Assembly: GCA_017473115.1 (NCBI GenBank)
Contig: JAFUNC010000017.1
Location: 1-64,000, forward strand
Length of the DNA stretch: 64,000 nucleotides
From: Lachnospiraceae bacterium
GTDB lineage: Bacteria; Bacillota; Clostridia; Lachnospirales; Lachnospiraceae
Direction of reading: 5' to 3'
Made by a program: the position numbers and the translations under genes. Within the stretch, counting starts at the first letter, position 1. Each line of letters starts with the position of its first letter. The notes under the pieces were generated by a model, which had not been told where the DNA came from, searched no databases, and saw nothing but the letters and a program-made list of their open reading frames with translations. Positions 1 through 7,765 of the stretch are shown here, in pieces.

Positions 1-1090
1 CAGGGTGTTTGAGATTCCGAGGCATATTCAATATATCACGGCCCCTCCCCGTATGAAGAAGTATATCGAGGTGTCGGCGAATATTTATGAGATTTATTTG
101 AAGTATATTTCCAAGGATGATATTCATGTGTATTCCATCGATGAAGTTTTTATGGATGTAACGGATTATTTATCTCTATATCAGATGACGGCAAAGGAAC
201 TTGGGATTGCAATTATGAAGGATGTCTATGAACAGACAGGGATTATGGCGACCTGCGGGATCGGAACGAATCTGTACCTGGCTAAGATTGCATTGGACAT
301 TACGGCTAAGCATTCCGAAGACCGTATTGGGGAACTGACCGAAGAAACTTATTGTGAAACCTTATGGAATCACAGACCGCTTACAGACTTTTGGCGGGTT
401 GGACCGGGCATTGCGAAGCGGTTGGAACGCTACGGTATTTTTACGATGGAAGGCGTAGCCCATATGGACGAGGATGTGCTGTATCATGATTTTGGAGTGG
501 ATGCGGAACTTTTGATTGATCATGCCTGGGGGCGGGAGCCGGTGACCATGGAAGATATCAAGAAGTATAAGGCACAGAGTCGATGTCTTACCAGCGGACA
601 GGTTTTGATGCGGGATTATGAACACGAAGAAGGCAAATTGATTGTGAAGGAAATGATGGATTTATTGTGCCTGGACATGGTGGAAAAAGGGCTGGTGACA
701 CAGTCGGTTACTTTGCATATGGGATATTCCAACGAATTAAAAATTTCGGGCGTGCATGGAACGGTTTCCTTTACAACGCCGTCTAATTCGGCACGGAGTA
801 TTATTCCGCAGGTGGAGGCTTTGTATGAACGTCTGAAGGACCCGGCATTGCCGATCCGAAGGGTAAATATCTGCTGTAACCGCGTGACGGAAGAAGGCTA
901 TCGGCAGTATGACCTGTTTTCCGATCCGGTGGAACTGGAGCGGGAACATAAGATGCAGCAGGCGGTGATTGGTATCAAACGCAAATTTGGCAAAAACGCC
1001 ATTTTAAAAGGAATGAATCTGGAGGAAGGGGCCATGACGATGGAGCGGAATCTCCAAATCGGCGGTCATAAAAGCGGTGAAATGAAATGA
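1..1090 (+). CDS. Y-family DNA polymerase (DinB/UmuC/UvrX-like), 5' truncated by window
   Basis: Translesion polymerase that copies damaged template DNA. The frame is open to the first bases of the window, so the true start and the N-terminal part of the palm lie upstream; about 362 residues are visible. The catalytic palm motif YSIDEVFMD, with its acidic Asp-Glu pair, is at about visible residues 43-51. A helix-hairpin-helix thumb segment (VGPGIAKRLERYGI) is near residue 133, followed by a little-finger region with VTLHMGY near residue 238. The stop overlaps the start of a YolD-like gene (ATGA). This pairing is seen in the UvrX/YqjW branch of Gram-positive Y-family enzymes, so I favour that branch over housekeeping DinB. 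A LexA box would lie outside the window. Confidence 0.93.
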   Translation, partial: RVFEIPRHIQYITAPPRMKKYIEVSANIYEIYLKYISKDDIHVYSIDEVFMDVTDYLSLYQMTAKELGIAIMKDVYEQTGIMATCGIGTNLYLAKIALDITAKHSEDRIGELTEETYCETLWNHRPLTDFWRVGPGIAKRLERYGIFTMEGVAHMDEDVLYHDFGVDAELLIDHAWGREPVTMEDIKKYKAQSRCLTSGQVLMRDYEHEEGKLIVKEMMDLLCLDMVEKGLVTQSVTLHMGYSNELKISGVHGTVSFTTPSNSARSIIPQVEALYERLKDPALPIRRVNICCNRVTEEGYRQYDLFSDPVELEREHKMQQAVIGIKRKFGKNAILKGMNLEEGAMTMERNLQIGGHKSGEMK

Positions 1091-1287
1091 TACAAAGACC
1101 TAAAATGAGCAGGGAAGAGCGGGCGAAGCAGTTTATGCCTTTTGCTGCGTTAAAAGGATACGAGGAAGCGTTGCGGGAGAAAGAGAGACAGGTCGCAGAG
1201 CGGGAAAAGAAGGAACCGTTAAGCGATGAAGAAGTATCCTATTGCTTTGGAGATTTTTTTGATGTAAAATCACAATCAGAGGAATGA
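1087..1287 (+). CDS. YolD-like small protein
   Basis: This 66-aa acidic/basic helical protein begins RPKMSREERAKQFMPFAALKGYEEAL, the hallmark segment of the YolD-like family. Genes of this family sit next to UvrX-type polymerases and are thought to act with them in UmuD-like fashion; the biochemical role is unproven. Its ATG overlaps the polymerase stop codon (ATGA), which implies translational coupling and one operon. The second half is a charged helix ending in DEEVSYCFGDFFDV. Confidence 0.85.
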   Translation: MIQRPKMSREERAKQFMPFAALKGYEEALREKERQVAEREKKEPLSDEEVSYCFGDFFDVKSQSEE

Positions 1288-1308
1288 GATCGTGTAGGAG
1301 GAATCACA

Positions 1309-1818
1309 ATGCAAAAACCTGCAAAAACTTTATTATGGATTGCGATGGGAATTGAAGTTGTATATGCAATAGCAGCATTGATTGCAATGTTTATTGGAAG
1401 TACGTTTAGTCCGTTTGGGATGCCGGATAGTTCCGTGTATGGTGTTTTTATTATGCGGTATATTATTCAAGTGGGAATTCCCATGGTAGTTAAAATTATA
1501 TTTGCAGTTATCGTTTTGTTCAGTCTGAAGGAAAAAAGCGAAAAAATTGTCACGGAGATTATTACGATTGCTACATTTTCCGGAATTCTGTCCTTCGTCT
1601 CTATTCTGATTAATAGCATCGGAACCGCGTATACTGCACAAATGATAGGGCAAGAAGGCCTTGTAAGTTACAGTTATATGAATATGGGTATGGATTGGGT
1701 TGGTTTCTTGCGGAGTATCTCTACGGTATTACTTATTGTGGCAGTATCTTTCTCCATCGCTTATAAAAAAGTTGAACTTGCAGACTTGCGTCGAATAATT
1801 GAAGAAGAAGAGGTATAA
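1309..1818 (+). CDS. Four-helix membrane protein of unknown function
   Basis: 169 aa. Four hydrophobic stretches stand out at about residues 8-30, 50-72, 79-104 and 130-150, and the C-terminus is short and acidic (RRIIEEEEV). A good ribosome site (GTAGGAGG) lies just upstream of the ATG. It starts 21 bases after the yolD-like stop, so co-transcription with the repair pair is possible, though the functional link is unclear. I do not recognise the family. Confidence 0.7.
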   Translation: MQKPAKTLLWIAMGIEVVYAIAALIAMFIGSTFSPFGMPDSSVYGVFIMRYIIQVGIPMVVKIIFAVIVLFSLKEKSEKIVTEIITIATFSGILSFVSILINSIGTAYTAQMIGQEGLVSYSYMNMGMDWVGFLRSISTVLLIVAVSFSIAYKKVELADLRRIIEEEEV

Positions 1819-1887
1819 AAAAGTTTGACATCAAACCTAAAATAAGGTATCATATTCAATGGTCGCAAAAGTGACCATGAATATCAG

Positions 1888-1961
1888 CGATGCGTGGCTC
1901 AGCTTGGTAGAGCGCTGCGTTCGGGACGCAGAGGTCGCAGGTTCAAATCCTGTCGCATCGA
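1888..1961 (+). tRNA. tRNA-Pro (anticodon CGG)
   Basis: The cloverleaf folds completely. The acceptor stem is CGATGCG/CGCATCG, the D stem GCTC/GAGC, and the anticodon stem CTGCG/CGCAG with loop TTCGGGA, giving anticodon CGG at 1922-1924. The T arm is GCAGG-TTCAAAT-CCTGT. The C1-G72 end pair with discriminator A is the known identity signature of bacterial tRNA-Pro. CCA is not encoded. It reads the CCG proline codon. Confidence 0.96.
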
Positions 1962-2004
1962 TATAAGAATAGCCCTTGCCGTTAGGCAGGGGCTATTCTT
2001 ATAT
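1961..2004 (+). terminator. Long hairpin downstream of tRNA-Pro
   Basis: A 20-bp inverted repeat (one G-U pair) around the loop GTTA starts at the last base of the tRNA. It is followed by TATGTAG rather than a clean U-run. It is probably the end or processing hairpin of the tRNA transcript. Confidence 0.6.
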
Positions 2005-2018
2005 GTAGAGTTATAGAA

Positions 2019-2148
2019 GTTGAACCTGCGACTTCAATAGAAGCGGACGCTCGTTCGGGCGCAGAGGGCTCACGAGGTCCGGGGGACCTCGGTTTTGAGC
2101 CGACCGAAGCGAAGCGTAGAACGCAGGTTCAAATCCTGTCGCATCGAT
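2019..2148 (+). repeat. Structured element carrying a second copy of the tRNA-Pro 3' end
   Basis: Bases 2122-2148 exactly repeat 1936-1962: the T arm, the 3' acceptor strand and the discriminator of tRNA-Pro (27 bp). The left edge, at about 2019-2032, is the inverse complement of the same T-arm sequence (GAACCTGCG against CGCAGGTTC). The interior holds a nested hairpin at about 2066-2100, in which GGCTCA pairs with TGAGCC around GAGGTCC/GGACCTC. It also has tRNA-like words such as TTCGGGCGCAGAG. The local GC content is higher than in the surroundings. It may be a tRNA-derived repeat, an attachment-site scar or a decayed second tRNA. It carries no gene. Confidence 0.6.
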
Positions 2149-2152
2149 TGAA

Positions 2153-2183
2153 AGAGAACTCTCAATTTGAGGGTTCTTTTTTG
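2153..2183 (+). terminator. Rho-independent terminator
   Basis: A stem of about 12 bp (GAGAACTCTCAA against TTGAGGGTTCTT, with G-U pairs) is followed by a T-run. It ends whatever transcript includes the tRNA-tail element. Confidence 0.75.
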
Positions 2184-2412
2184 TTGCTAAATGCAGTGTT
2201 TTCGGGGCTTTCCAGAGATTGCGAAGATTGTGTTCCGGTATTGAGTCGGTTGTGCGATTGAAGTAGTTAAAAAAGCAGTTCTAACCGAGTTCTAACCATT
2301 TTCTAAAATTTGCAGTTATATTAAAAGAATTTAAATGTTTGAAATGAAAAGGGTAAGTCTATCTAGGTATACTTATGAAAATAAAAAATAAGATGAGTAA
2401 TTGCTGCCTGTT
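2184..2412. other. Intergenic, no gene recognised
   Basis: AT-rich and without a credible reading frame. The one visible structure is a tandem repeat of AGTTCTAACC at 2277-2286 and 2288-2297. Composition shifts here towards the AT-rich accessory stretch that follows. Confidence 0.5.
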
Positions 2413-2649
2413 TTATACATTTTTAAAGAAGTCATTGTATTCGCACTTAAACAGTTCTTTTAAGGATTTTAACTCTGATATACGGATATTATAGGTTCCG
2501 CATTCAATTTGAGAATAAGCACTGCGAGATAATTCGCTACCATTTAATTGTAAATGGGTAACAACTTGTTCTTGTGTTAATCCGGCATCTTGTCGCAGGA
2601 TGCGTATCGTATTTCCTATGGAAATGTCTTGCTTTATTTTCTGTGCCAT
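2413..2649 (-). CDS. XRE/Cro-CI family regulator
   Basis: This 78-aa protein is almost entirely a helix-turn-helix domain. IGNTIRILRQDAGLTQEQV forms helices 1-2, and SRSAYSQIECGTYNIRISEL contains the recognition helix and the usual ExGxxxI step. It has the size of phage-type Cro/CI repressors with no effector domain. It diverges from the lipoprotein gene at 2771. Two identical-architecture palindromes lie between them and are the obvious binding sites, so it probably represses itself and its neighbour. The ribosome site (GAGGTGAT on the minus strand) supports this ATG. Confidence 0.85.
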   Translation of the reverse strand: MAQKIKQDISIGNTIRILRQDAGLTQEQVVTHLQLNGSELSRSAYSQIECGTYNIRISELKSLKELFKCEYNDFFKNV

Positions 2650-2667
2650 AAAATCACCTCGTATATT

Positions 2668-2740
2668 TGCAATAAATAAATTGCATTTATAGATTGATTT
2701 TAATTATTTTTGACGATATAATTGCAATATATACATTGCA
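2668..2740. promoter_or_regulatory. Paired palindromic operators between divergent genes
   Basis: Two 18-bp sites have perfect inverted half-sites TGCAAT-N6-ATTGCA, at 2668-2685 (spacer AAATAA) and 2723-2740 (spacer ATATAC). Their starts are 55 bp apart. TTGACG at 2710-2715 lies just upstream of the second site and may be part of the lipoprotein promoter. The dyad geometry fits a Cro/CI-type dimer, presumably the regulator at 2413-2649. Confidence 0.7.
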
Positions 2741-2770
2741 ACAAATAAATAGAGAAAGGAAAATAAAATT

Positions 2771-4003
2771 ATGAAAAAGAAATTTATGACTGTAATGTTA
2801 ATGATTGTACTTGCCATATCAATGATAGCATGTTCTCAACCTATGAATGAGGAAGAAAAAATTGAGGCAGACCTTATGGAGTATATGCAAGAGGAAGAAG
2901 CGTCCCAACAGGCTGCGGAGGCTGAAAGAGAGGAATTGGAAGCGCAAGCAGAAAGCACAAAAAAGTATGATGTTTCGGATGAGTGGAATTCTATTACGGA
3001 TACGGCATGTGCGATACAGATTGATGATACTGTGTATTATGCTGGAATGACAGTTAGAGAATTAAACGAAAAACTTATGGCTTCGGATGCCGACTATGAA
3101 TTTGAAATCAATGAATCACAACTGGTTTCTGGAAATAAAGTTGGTGAAATATCAATAAAAAAAGCCGGAACAACTTGGTTTACCGTGCAATATAAAAATT
3201 TTACAGAAGAAACGGTAGCGTTGTCTGAAACTGTCGTTATAACCATAGCGCCAAAAGATTGTGCAATAAATCACGTTTATTTTATGGGTGGATACAGCAA
3301 AGAAGATGCAGCAGAGTGCAATTACAGCAATATTCAGGATTTTATTCGTAAAGTGTTTATTGAGAATAGTAATATACCGGAAGAAAATGTCGTCATAGAA
3401 GAAAAGTCAGTAAACCACAATGGCGTTGATAGTATTTGTTTTTCGGTGTGTTTAAATGTGGAGCAGGCAGAGGGACTTTTGTGGACCGGTTATAAAGCGA
3501 GTTATGAATTTGATTATTATTTCTATGTGTCAACGGAAACCAGCGAAGTATATGAAATGGAAATTGGATCTCCCTATGTAGATTATGTGTTATATACGGA
3601 ATTAATGTCATCGGAAATTTCAGATTATGAGGAACAGATGGATGATTTGTACCAGCAGGTGGTAGCAGAATATAATGAAACACCTTTTGCACAGGAATAT
3701 GGTATGGCAACAAGGTTATACGGTGCAGCAATTATACGCGAAAAAGGGGCTCTTGCATACGGAACAGAAATCTATTCGGAATACAATATGATGGGGTTAT
3801 TTATAGAAGTAAATCAGAATGGTGAAACAAAATATATTTTTGCAGAGATAGGGCGAGGCTTTGAAGATTATTTTGGAAATTATATCGTAGAAGAGAGATT
3901 TTGGATAAACAATGGTTATTCCGTAGTGCCCGCCGATACATCGGAGGAGGCATACATTCAATCCGGTTATAAATTGGAAGATATCGTTTCAAAAAGTTTT
4001 TAG
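2771..4003 (+). CDS. Putative lipoprotein, function unknown
   Basis: 410 aa. A type II signal peptide ends in the lipobox SMIAC, with the lipidated Cys at about residue 21. A charged Glu/Ala-rich linker follows to about residue 65, and then a beta-rich exported domain. Residues 75-160 (IQIDDTVYYAGMTVRELNEKL...) look like the Gram-positive exported repeats in which an extracellular quantity is compared with a weak-binding module. The rest is a soluble domain without a motif I recognise. The ribosome site AGAAAGGA is well placed. The gene lies downstream of the paired operators, so it is probably controlled by the XRE protein. Substrate or partner is unknown. Confidence 0.75.
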   Translation: MKKKFMTVMLMIVLAISMIACSQPMNEEEKIEADLMEYMQEEEASQQAAEAEREELEAQAESTKKYDVSDEWNSITDTACAIQIDDTVYYAGMTVRELNEKLMASDADYEFEINESQLVSGNKVGEISIKKAGTTWFTVQYKNFTEETVALSETVVITIAPKDCAINHVYFMGGYSKEDAAECNYSNIQDFIRKVFIENSNIPEENVVIEEKSVNHNGVDSICFSVCLNVEQAEGLLWTGYKASYEFDYYFYVSTETSEVYEMEIGSPYVDYVLYTELMSSEISDYEEQMDDLYQQVVAEYNETPFAQEYGMATRLYGAAIIREKGALAYGTEIYSEYNMMGLFIEVNQNGETKYIFAEIGRGFEDYFGNYIVEERFWINNGYSVVPADTSEEAYIQSGYKLEDIVSKSF

Positions 4004-4067
4004 AATAGCGTTTCTATAGATGATGAGTTAAAAGGTATTACTATAAGAAAGAGAATGGAAGAAACAA

Positions 4068-4577
4068 ATGAAAAATGAAATGACACCCAAAATGAAATCA
4101 TTAAATAATATAAGAATCTTTTGTCTGATTATCGGTTGGATTCTTGCAATTGCAATAGCATTTAATTTTAGTAAAAGTTTGCCTTCGGAAGATTTTTTTG
4201 GAAAAATATTTAACTTTTTTGTTGCTTTATTTTTGGGATGCTTTATCGGCGGTATATTTCCCGGTTTGGCACATAGTGGAGAGGCATTAAAAAGTATTCG
4301 TAAGTTGTTATATATTTTTGTGATCGGTTGGATTATTTGGTTTTGGTTAGTATGCATTATAGCCATGTTTTCCGGTGCGATTTTCCTTGTTGTAGATACC
4401 ATTCATTTAATAATGAGAAAGCCATTGGTATCTGAAAAAGAAATGAAAAAGATGTCGGAAGAAGAGCAGGCAGAACAACTTGCAAATACCATTGTTAATA
4501 CAATGACTACTCAGGAAATGGAAATTCAGCGCTTGCGTGAAGAAAATGAACGTTTAAAAGAAGCGGCAAAAAAATAA
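4068..4577 (+). CDS. Membrane protein with C-terminal coiled coil
   Basis: 169 aa. Three hydrophobic segments are seen at about residues 17-36, 45-67 and 82-112. A cytoplasmic charged tail follows that ends in a strong heptad stretch (MEIQRLREENERLKEAAKK). It lies between two lipoprotein genes in the same direction and may share their transcript. I do not recognise the family. Confidence 0.65.
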   Translation: MKNEMTPKMKSLNNIRIFCLIIGWILAIAIAFNFSKSLPSEDFFGKIFNFFVALFLGCFIGGIFPGLAHSGEALKSIRKLLYIFVIGWIIWFWLVCIIAMFSGAIFLVVDTIHLIMRKPLVSEKEMKKMSEEEQAEQLANTIVNTMTTQEMEIQRLREENERLKEAAKK

Positions 4578-4615
4578 TTTTCTTAAAAGAAAAAGGAAAT
4601 TAAGAAAGGAAAATT

Positions 4616-5380
4616 ATGAAGAATAAAGTTTCAATAATTTTAGTACTAATTATTACGACGTTGTCCTTAATTGCTTGCGGTAAGGAACAGGCAACAGGAT
4701 TGGAAGTTGTTCCTGAAACAAATACCGAAGTGGTTTCCGAAGTAGAAGAAGTAAAAGAAGTAAAAGAAGTTAGTCTGTTGGAAGAACAGAGTTACAGGGT
4801 GGATATTGTATCGCAAAACAATACTACTTCTTATAAGAAGACCGTATCAGGAAGTGAATATTCTTATACGCTTTCAGATGTTAATTTATTATTAGGACAG
4901 TCGCAGGCGTACTGTAACGGTACTGACCTGTATGTTTATACAAATGTATCGCCTACGGGTGCGTCGATAGATGAATATGTATGGATTAGAAATGGTGCAA
5001 ATCCGTTTGAACAGATTGAAAATGATATTTTTAATTTATTTGTACCTAGCAATATGACAGAAACCACAGACCTTGCAAGTCTTAGATTTAACTGGGATGA
5101 AAATTTCATTGACGATATGCCTTATTTGAAATCATTAGGCTATGAAAGTGTTGAAATGGTTGCGGATATTGGCTGGTATGAATTCAGATTAAAAGATGGA
5201 GAAATGAATACTGATTATTTGCGAATTTCAGTAGAAGGACAGTCTTTCTTTGGTGGTGATTCATCCATTATTGTACCCGAAATCACAGACTGCAAAGAAG
5301 TAACTGATTTTGAAGCATTACCAGAGCAATCAAGTAATGGTACTGTTGGATGGTTTGTTGATGAACTGCAAAGATACTGA
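4616..5380 (+). CDS. Putative lipoprotein, probably shortened by a frameshift
   Basis: 254 aa. The signal peptide carries the lipobox SLIAC (Cys at about residue 21). A Glu/Val-rich spacer follows (VVSEVEEVKEVKEV), and then a beta-rich exported domain of unknown role. The frame stops at 5380 straight after GWFVDELQRY. Convincing coding sequence continues without pause in the +1 frame to 5633, with no ribosome site of its own. The ancestral protein may therefore have been about 85 residues longer. The ribosome site AAGAAAGGA fits the ATG. Confidence 0.7.
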   Translation: MKNKVSIILVLIITTLSLIACGKEQATGLEVVPETNTEVVSEVEEVKEVKEVSLLEEQSYRVDIVSQNNTTSYKKTVSGSEYSYTLSDVNLLLGQSQAYCNGTDLYVYTNVSPTGASIDEYVWIRNGANPFEQIENDIFNLFVPSNMTETTDLASLRFNWDENFIDDMPYLKSLGYESVEMVADIGWYEFRLKDGEMNTDYLRISVEGQSFFGGDSSIIVPEITDCKEVTDFEALPEQSSNGTVGWFVDELQRY

Positions 5381-5633
5381 ATTTAGTGAACGCTTTGATG
5401 AAGTGTATAATACCTTTGAAGTGCGTTACGCCGTAGAAAACTTTGATAAGTTTGATGAAGCAACAAGAGTGTGTTTGGTAGGTATCGCAGAAGCGTGGAA
5501 CTTTACCATTGACGGTCAGACTTCATTTAAGGATATGTTACTTGCAAGTGGTTTGGAAAATTCTACTTATGTTGATTTAGCGTCCAAATATCATTTGTTG
5601 GCAAACGGTGGAACAGTAGAAGTTTCGCATTAA
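5361..5633 (+). pseudogene. Frameshifted C-terminal continuation of the preceding lipoprotein, or a coupled small ORF
   Basis: The first ATG in this frame (5361) overlaps the end of the lipoprotein gene. It encodes about 90 residues (TEFSERFDEVYNTFEV... to NGGTVEVSH) with normal amino-acid composition for soluble protein. No Shine-Dalgarno sequence precedes it. The simplest reading is an indel near 5360-5380 that split one gene. Translational coupling by termination-reinitiation is the alternative. The family is not recognised. Confidence 0.5.
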
Positions 5634-5822
5634 AATAATAAGGGGAAGAAGAAACCGTCAATAAAGAAATGAATAATTTGACTTATGCTATGAGACCATT
5701 GCCTATGTGCAGTGGTCTTATTTATTCTGACTTGCAAGATACTAAGTCATAGTAGAAGAAATAAGCAAAAAAATATGCTGACTTATTAGACTGACTAGAT
5801 TTTGCAAAATGCAGTAAAAACA

Positions 5823-5851
5823 TTGACAAGCAAGTCAGTCAGGCTTACTAT
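5823..5851 (+). promoter_or_regulatory. Sigma-A promoter with overlapping operator for the XRE-type gene
   Basis: TTGACA at 5823-5828 and TACTAT at 5846-5851 are separated by 17 bp, which is near consensus. AGTCAGTC at 5833-5840 inside the spacer is the inverse of GACTGACT at 5789-5796. The region also repeats GACTTA-like words, suggesting an operator and autoregulation. Confidence 0.75.
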
Positions 5852-5880
5852 ATAGTCACATTAAACAGGAGGTAAAAGAG

Positions 5881-6834
5881 ATGTCAGCAAAAATAAATAA
5901 TGCCGAAGCGAAGAAAAATTTTGCCCATGAACTTAACCAAAAGTTAAGACGATATGATATGTCCGAGTCAAAACTGGCACGAGAAATCAATGTAGCGCAG
6001 AAATCAATTAACCGATACTGTAATGCACAGACTTTACCGAGTGAGGATGTGCAGAAGAAGATAAGAGTATATTTTAATACATTGGAGTTGCAGAAATTGC
6101 CTCCGGGAGAAAGACCCATGACGGTGAAAGAAATTGAGGAAATGGAGGAGTACTTCCGTTGTGAACAAGTGGATGAGTCAGGGGATGATTATTATGAATA
6201 TTGTATGAAGTGTGGAAGTAAAGTGGCGAATAATCTGGAATACTATAAGCCTGAGGCACAGAAATACATCCTAAAAAACTTCGAGGTTTTTCAGTATGTG
6301 GGTCTTGATGAGATGACATTTATTGAATGTATGCGTAAACTTCCAGAGAAAGAAGAAGAAACGATAAGAGGTATGATGGAACAAGTGCCGGTTACTATTG
6401 AAATGTTTCTTATGGATTTGGATGAGGTCTATGCGGCGAGAACCGAATATGAGACTATGAAGCGTTATGAAAAACGTCTTCGTTGTAACGACGAAGAGAT
6501 TAGTGATTTTTTTGCTACTGTTAGTCGGAAAAGCGGTAAGCCTATAAAAAAGTTGAGCCAAGAATACGTTGACAAATTTATGGAAGAATGTGACACCTGT
6601 TTTTATGCATCCGGCGAGGCGGTGCGAAGTGATTTTTTTGATATTGTTAATAAAACAATAGACTATCGCTATACGGATTGGTACTATTTGTTCCTGTTAT
6701 CCCGTACACGTTTGGCAGACAGAGCAGATTGGCCATGCAAACAATATCATCTGGAAGATTTTCCGGAAAAAGCGATGGGCTCGCGCGAGTTTATGTTGTG
6801 GGAAAAACTGAATTGGTATTGCAGAAGAGTATAA
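5881..6834 (+). CDS. HTH-containing protein of unknown function
   Basis: 317 aa. An N-terminal XRE-like helix-turn-helix spans about residues 12-65 (LRRYDMSESKLAREINVAQKSINRYCNAQTLP). The remaining 250 residues are acidic and helical. They contain a CMKCG pair near residue 108 and several aromatic residues near the C-terminus (DYRYTDWYYLF). The far larger C-terminal part suggests an effector or partner-binding domain rather than a simple repressor. It has its own strong promoter and an AGGAGG site. I do not recognise the C-terminal family. Confidence 0.65.
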   Translation: MSAKINNAEAKKNFAHELNQKLRRYDMSESKLAREINVAQKSINRYCNAQTLPSEDVQKKIRVYFNTLELQKLPPGERPMTVKEIEEMEEYFRCEQVDESGDDYYEYCMKCGSKVANNLEYYKPEAQKYILKNFEVFQYVGLDEMTFIECMRKLPEKEEETIRGMMEQVPVTIEMFLMDLDEVYAARTEYETMKRYEKRLRCNDEEISDFFATVSRKSGKPIKKLSQEYVDKFMEECDTCFYASGEAVRSDFFDIVNKTIDYRYTDWYYLFLLSRTRLADRADWPCKQYHLEDFPEKAMGSREFMLWEKLNWYCRRV

Positions 6835-6904
6835 AAGTCAGTAAGTAACCTTTTATTTTCTGTATAAAAATAGAAGATGGAAAGAACAAGGAAGGGGGTA
6901 AAAA

Positions 6905-7198
6905 ATGGGATATAGAGCAAAAGAAAAAGCAGGACGATTTGTGGAAGATATGATAGATATCCATTTGCAGGAAATAAAAGAAACAGATGAAGCATACCGG
7001 GTTGTCTTGCAAGATTTGGAAGAGATAGTAAATGATGTAAAAGAGGTTATGGATCAGTTGGATAAAACGCAAAGGGGACTTTTATCAGACTATGATGAGC
7101 GTAAGAATATTGTAGAACAGGAAAAAGGACGCTGTTTGTATTTAGCCGGCATTAAGGACGGTGTCAGATTGGCAAAGTATTTACAAATCAATGATTAA
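6905..7198 (+). CDS. Small coiled-coil protein, unknown
   Basis: 97 aa and almost wholly helical: heptad-like VVLQDLEEIVNDVKEVMDQLDKTQ, then a conserved-looking tail YLAGIKDGVRLAKYLQI. The AAGGAAGGGGG ribosome site is very strong. The tail resembles small Clostridia proteins that end in a GxxDGxRL helix (DUF6809-like), but I would not assign it. It lies in the AT-rich accessory stretch, 70 bases after the HTH protein. Confidence 0.55.
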   Translation: MGYRAKEKAGRFVEDMIDIHLQEIKETDEAYRVVLQDLEEIVNDVKEVMDQLDKTQRGLLSDYDERKNIVEQEKGRCLYLAGIKDGVRLAKYLQIND

Positions 7199-7214
7199 AT
7201 AAGGAAGAGGTAGT

Positions 7215-7589
7215 ATGAGTTTTTATGAAGCGGTTGTAGGCGTTGTTAAGGTAAAGGAAGAATTTATTCAGGAGATGGAATATTTGTTTCGTGAAGAATA
7301 CGATAAAATTACAGACAAAGAATTTAAAAAATTTATATCCTATTATAAAGAAGATCTCATTGAATATCCCATACGAAGATGGACACACGATAATGCAAAT
7401 GGAGAGTGGTTTGGTAAATACAAAACTTCCTATGAAAAAGGAATACTTACATTTGGTGTATACTACAACAGTCGAGGTGGAAATATGCAATGGTATGTAG
7501 ATGCATTTGAGGACATTGCCTTTTGGTATATTGCAGAAGAGGTATTGGTTCAAGAACGTTGGAATGAAGAAGATTTATGGAAGAAGTAG
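7215..7589 (+). CDS. Hypothetical protein
   Basis: 124 aa and soluble. It starts 16 bases after the preceding stop with ribosome site AAGGAAGAGG, so the two are probably co-transcribed. It is rich in aromatic and acidic residues (GVYYNSRGGNMQWYVDAFEDIAFWYIAEEVL). It has no signal peptide, membrane segment or motif I recognise. Confidence 0.55.
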   Translation: MSFYEAVVGVVKVKEEFIQEMEYLFREEYDKITDKEFKKFISYYKEDLIEYPIRRWTHDNANGEWFGKYKTSYEKGILTFGVYYNSRGGNMQWYVDAFEDIAFWYIAEEVLVQERWNEEDLWKK

Positions 7590-7765
7590 ATAGATAATAC
7601 AGTAAAAATGTGTATACTCGGTGGGAATTACACATTTTTCCTAATTGATATATGCAGGTCCTCATAAATTTTTTATTACAGAGGTTAAAAATTCCCTCAC
7701 CATTTGTAAATTTCACTTTTATGGGATATAGTATAAAGTATATATGCAAGAAGGGGGTATTACAT

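Noticed and set aside
1888-2148. A second complete tRNA gene at the downstream repeat
   Set aside because: Only the T arm and 3' acceptor strand are repeated; no matching 5' acceptor strand or D arm is found.
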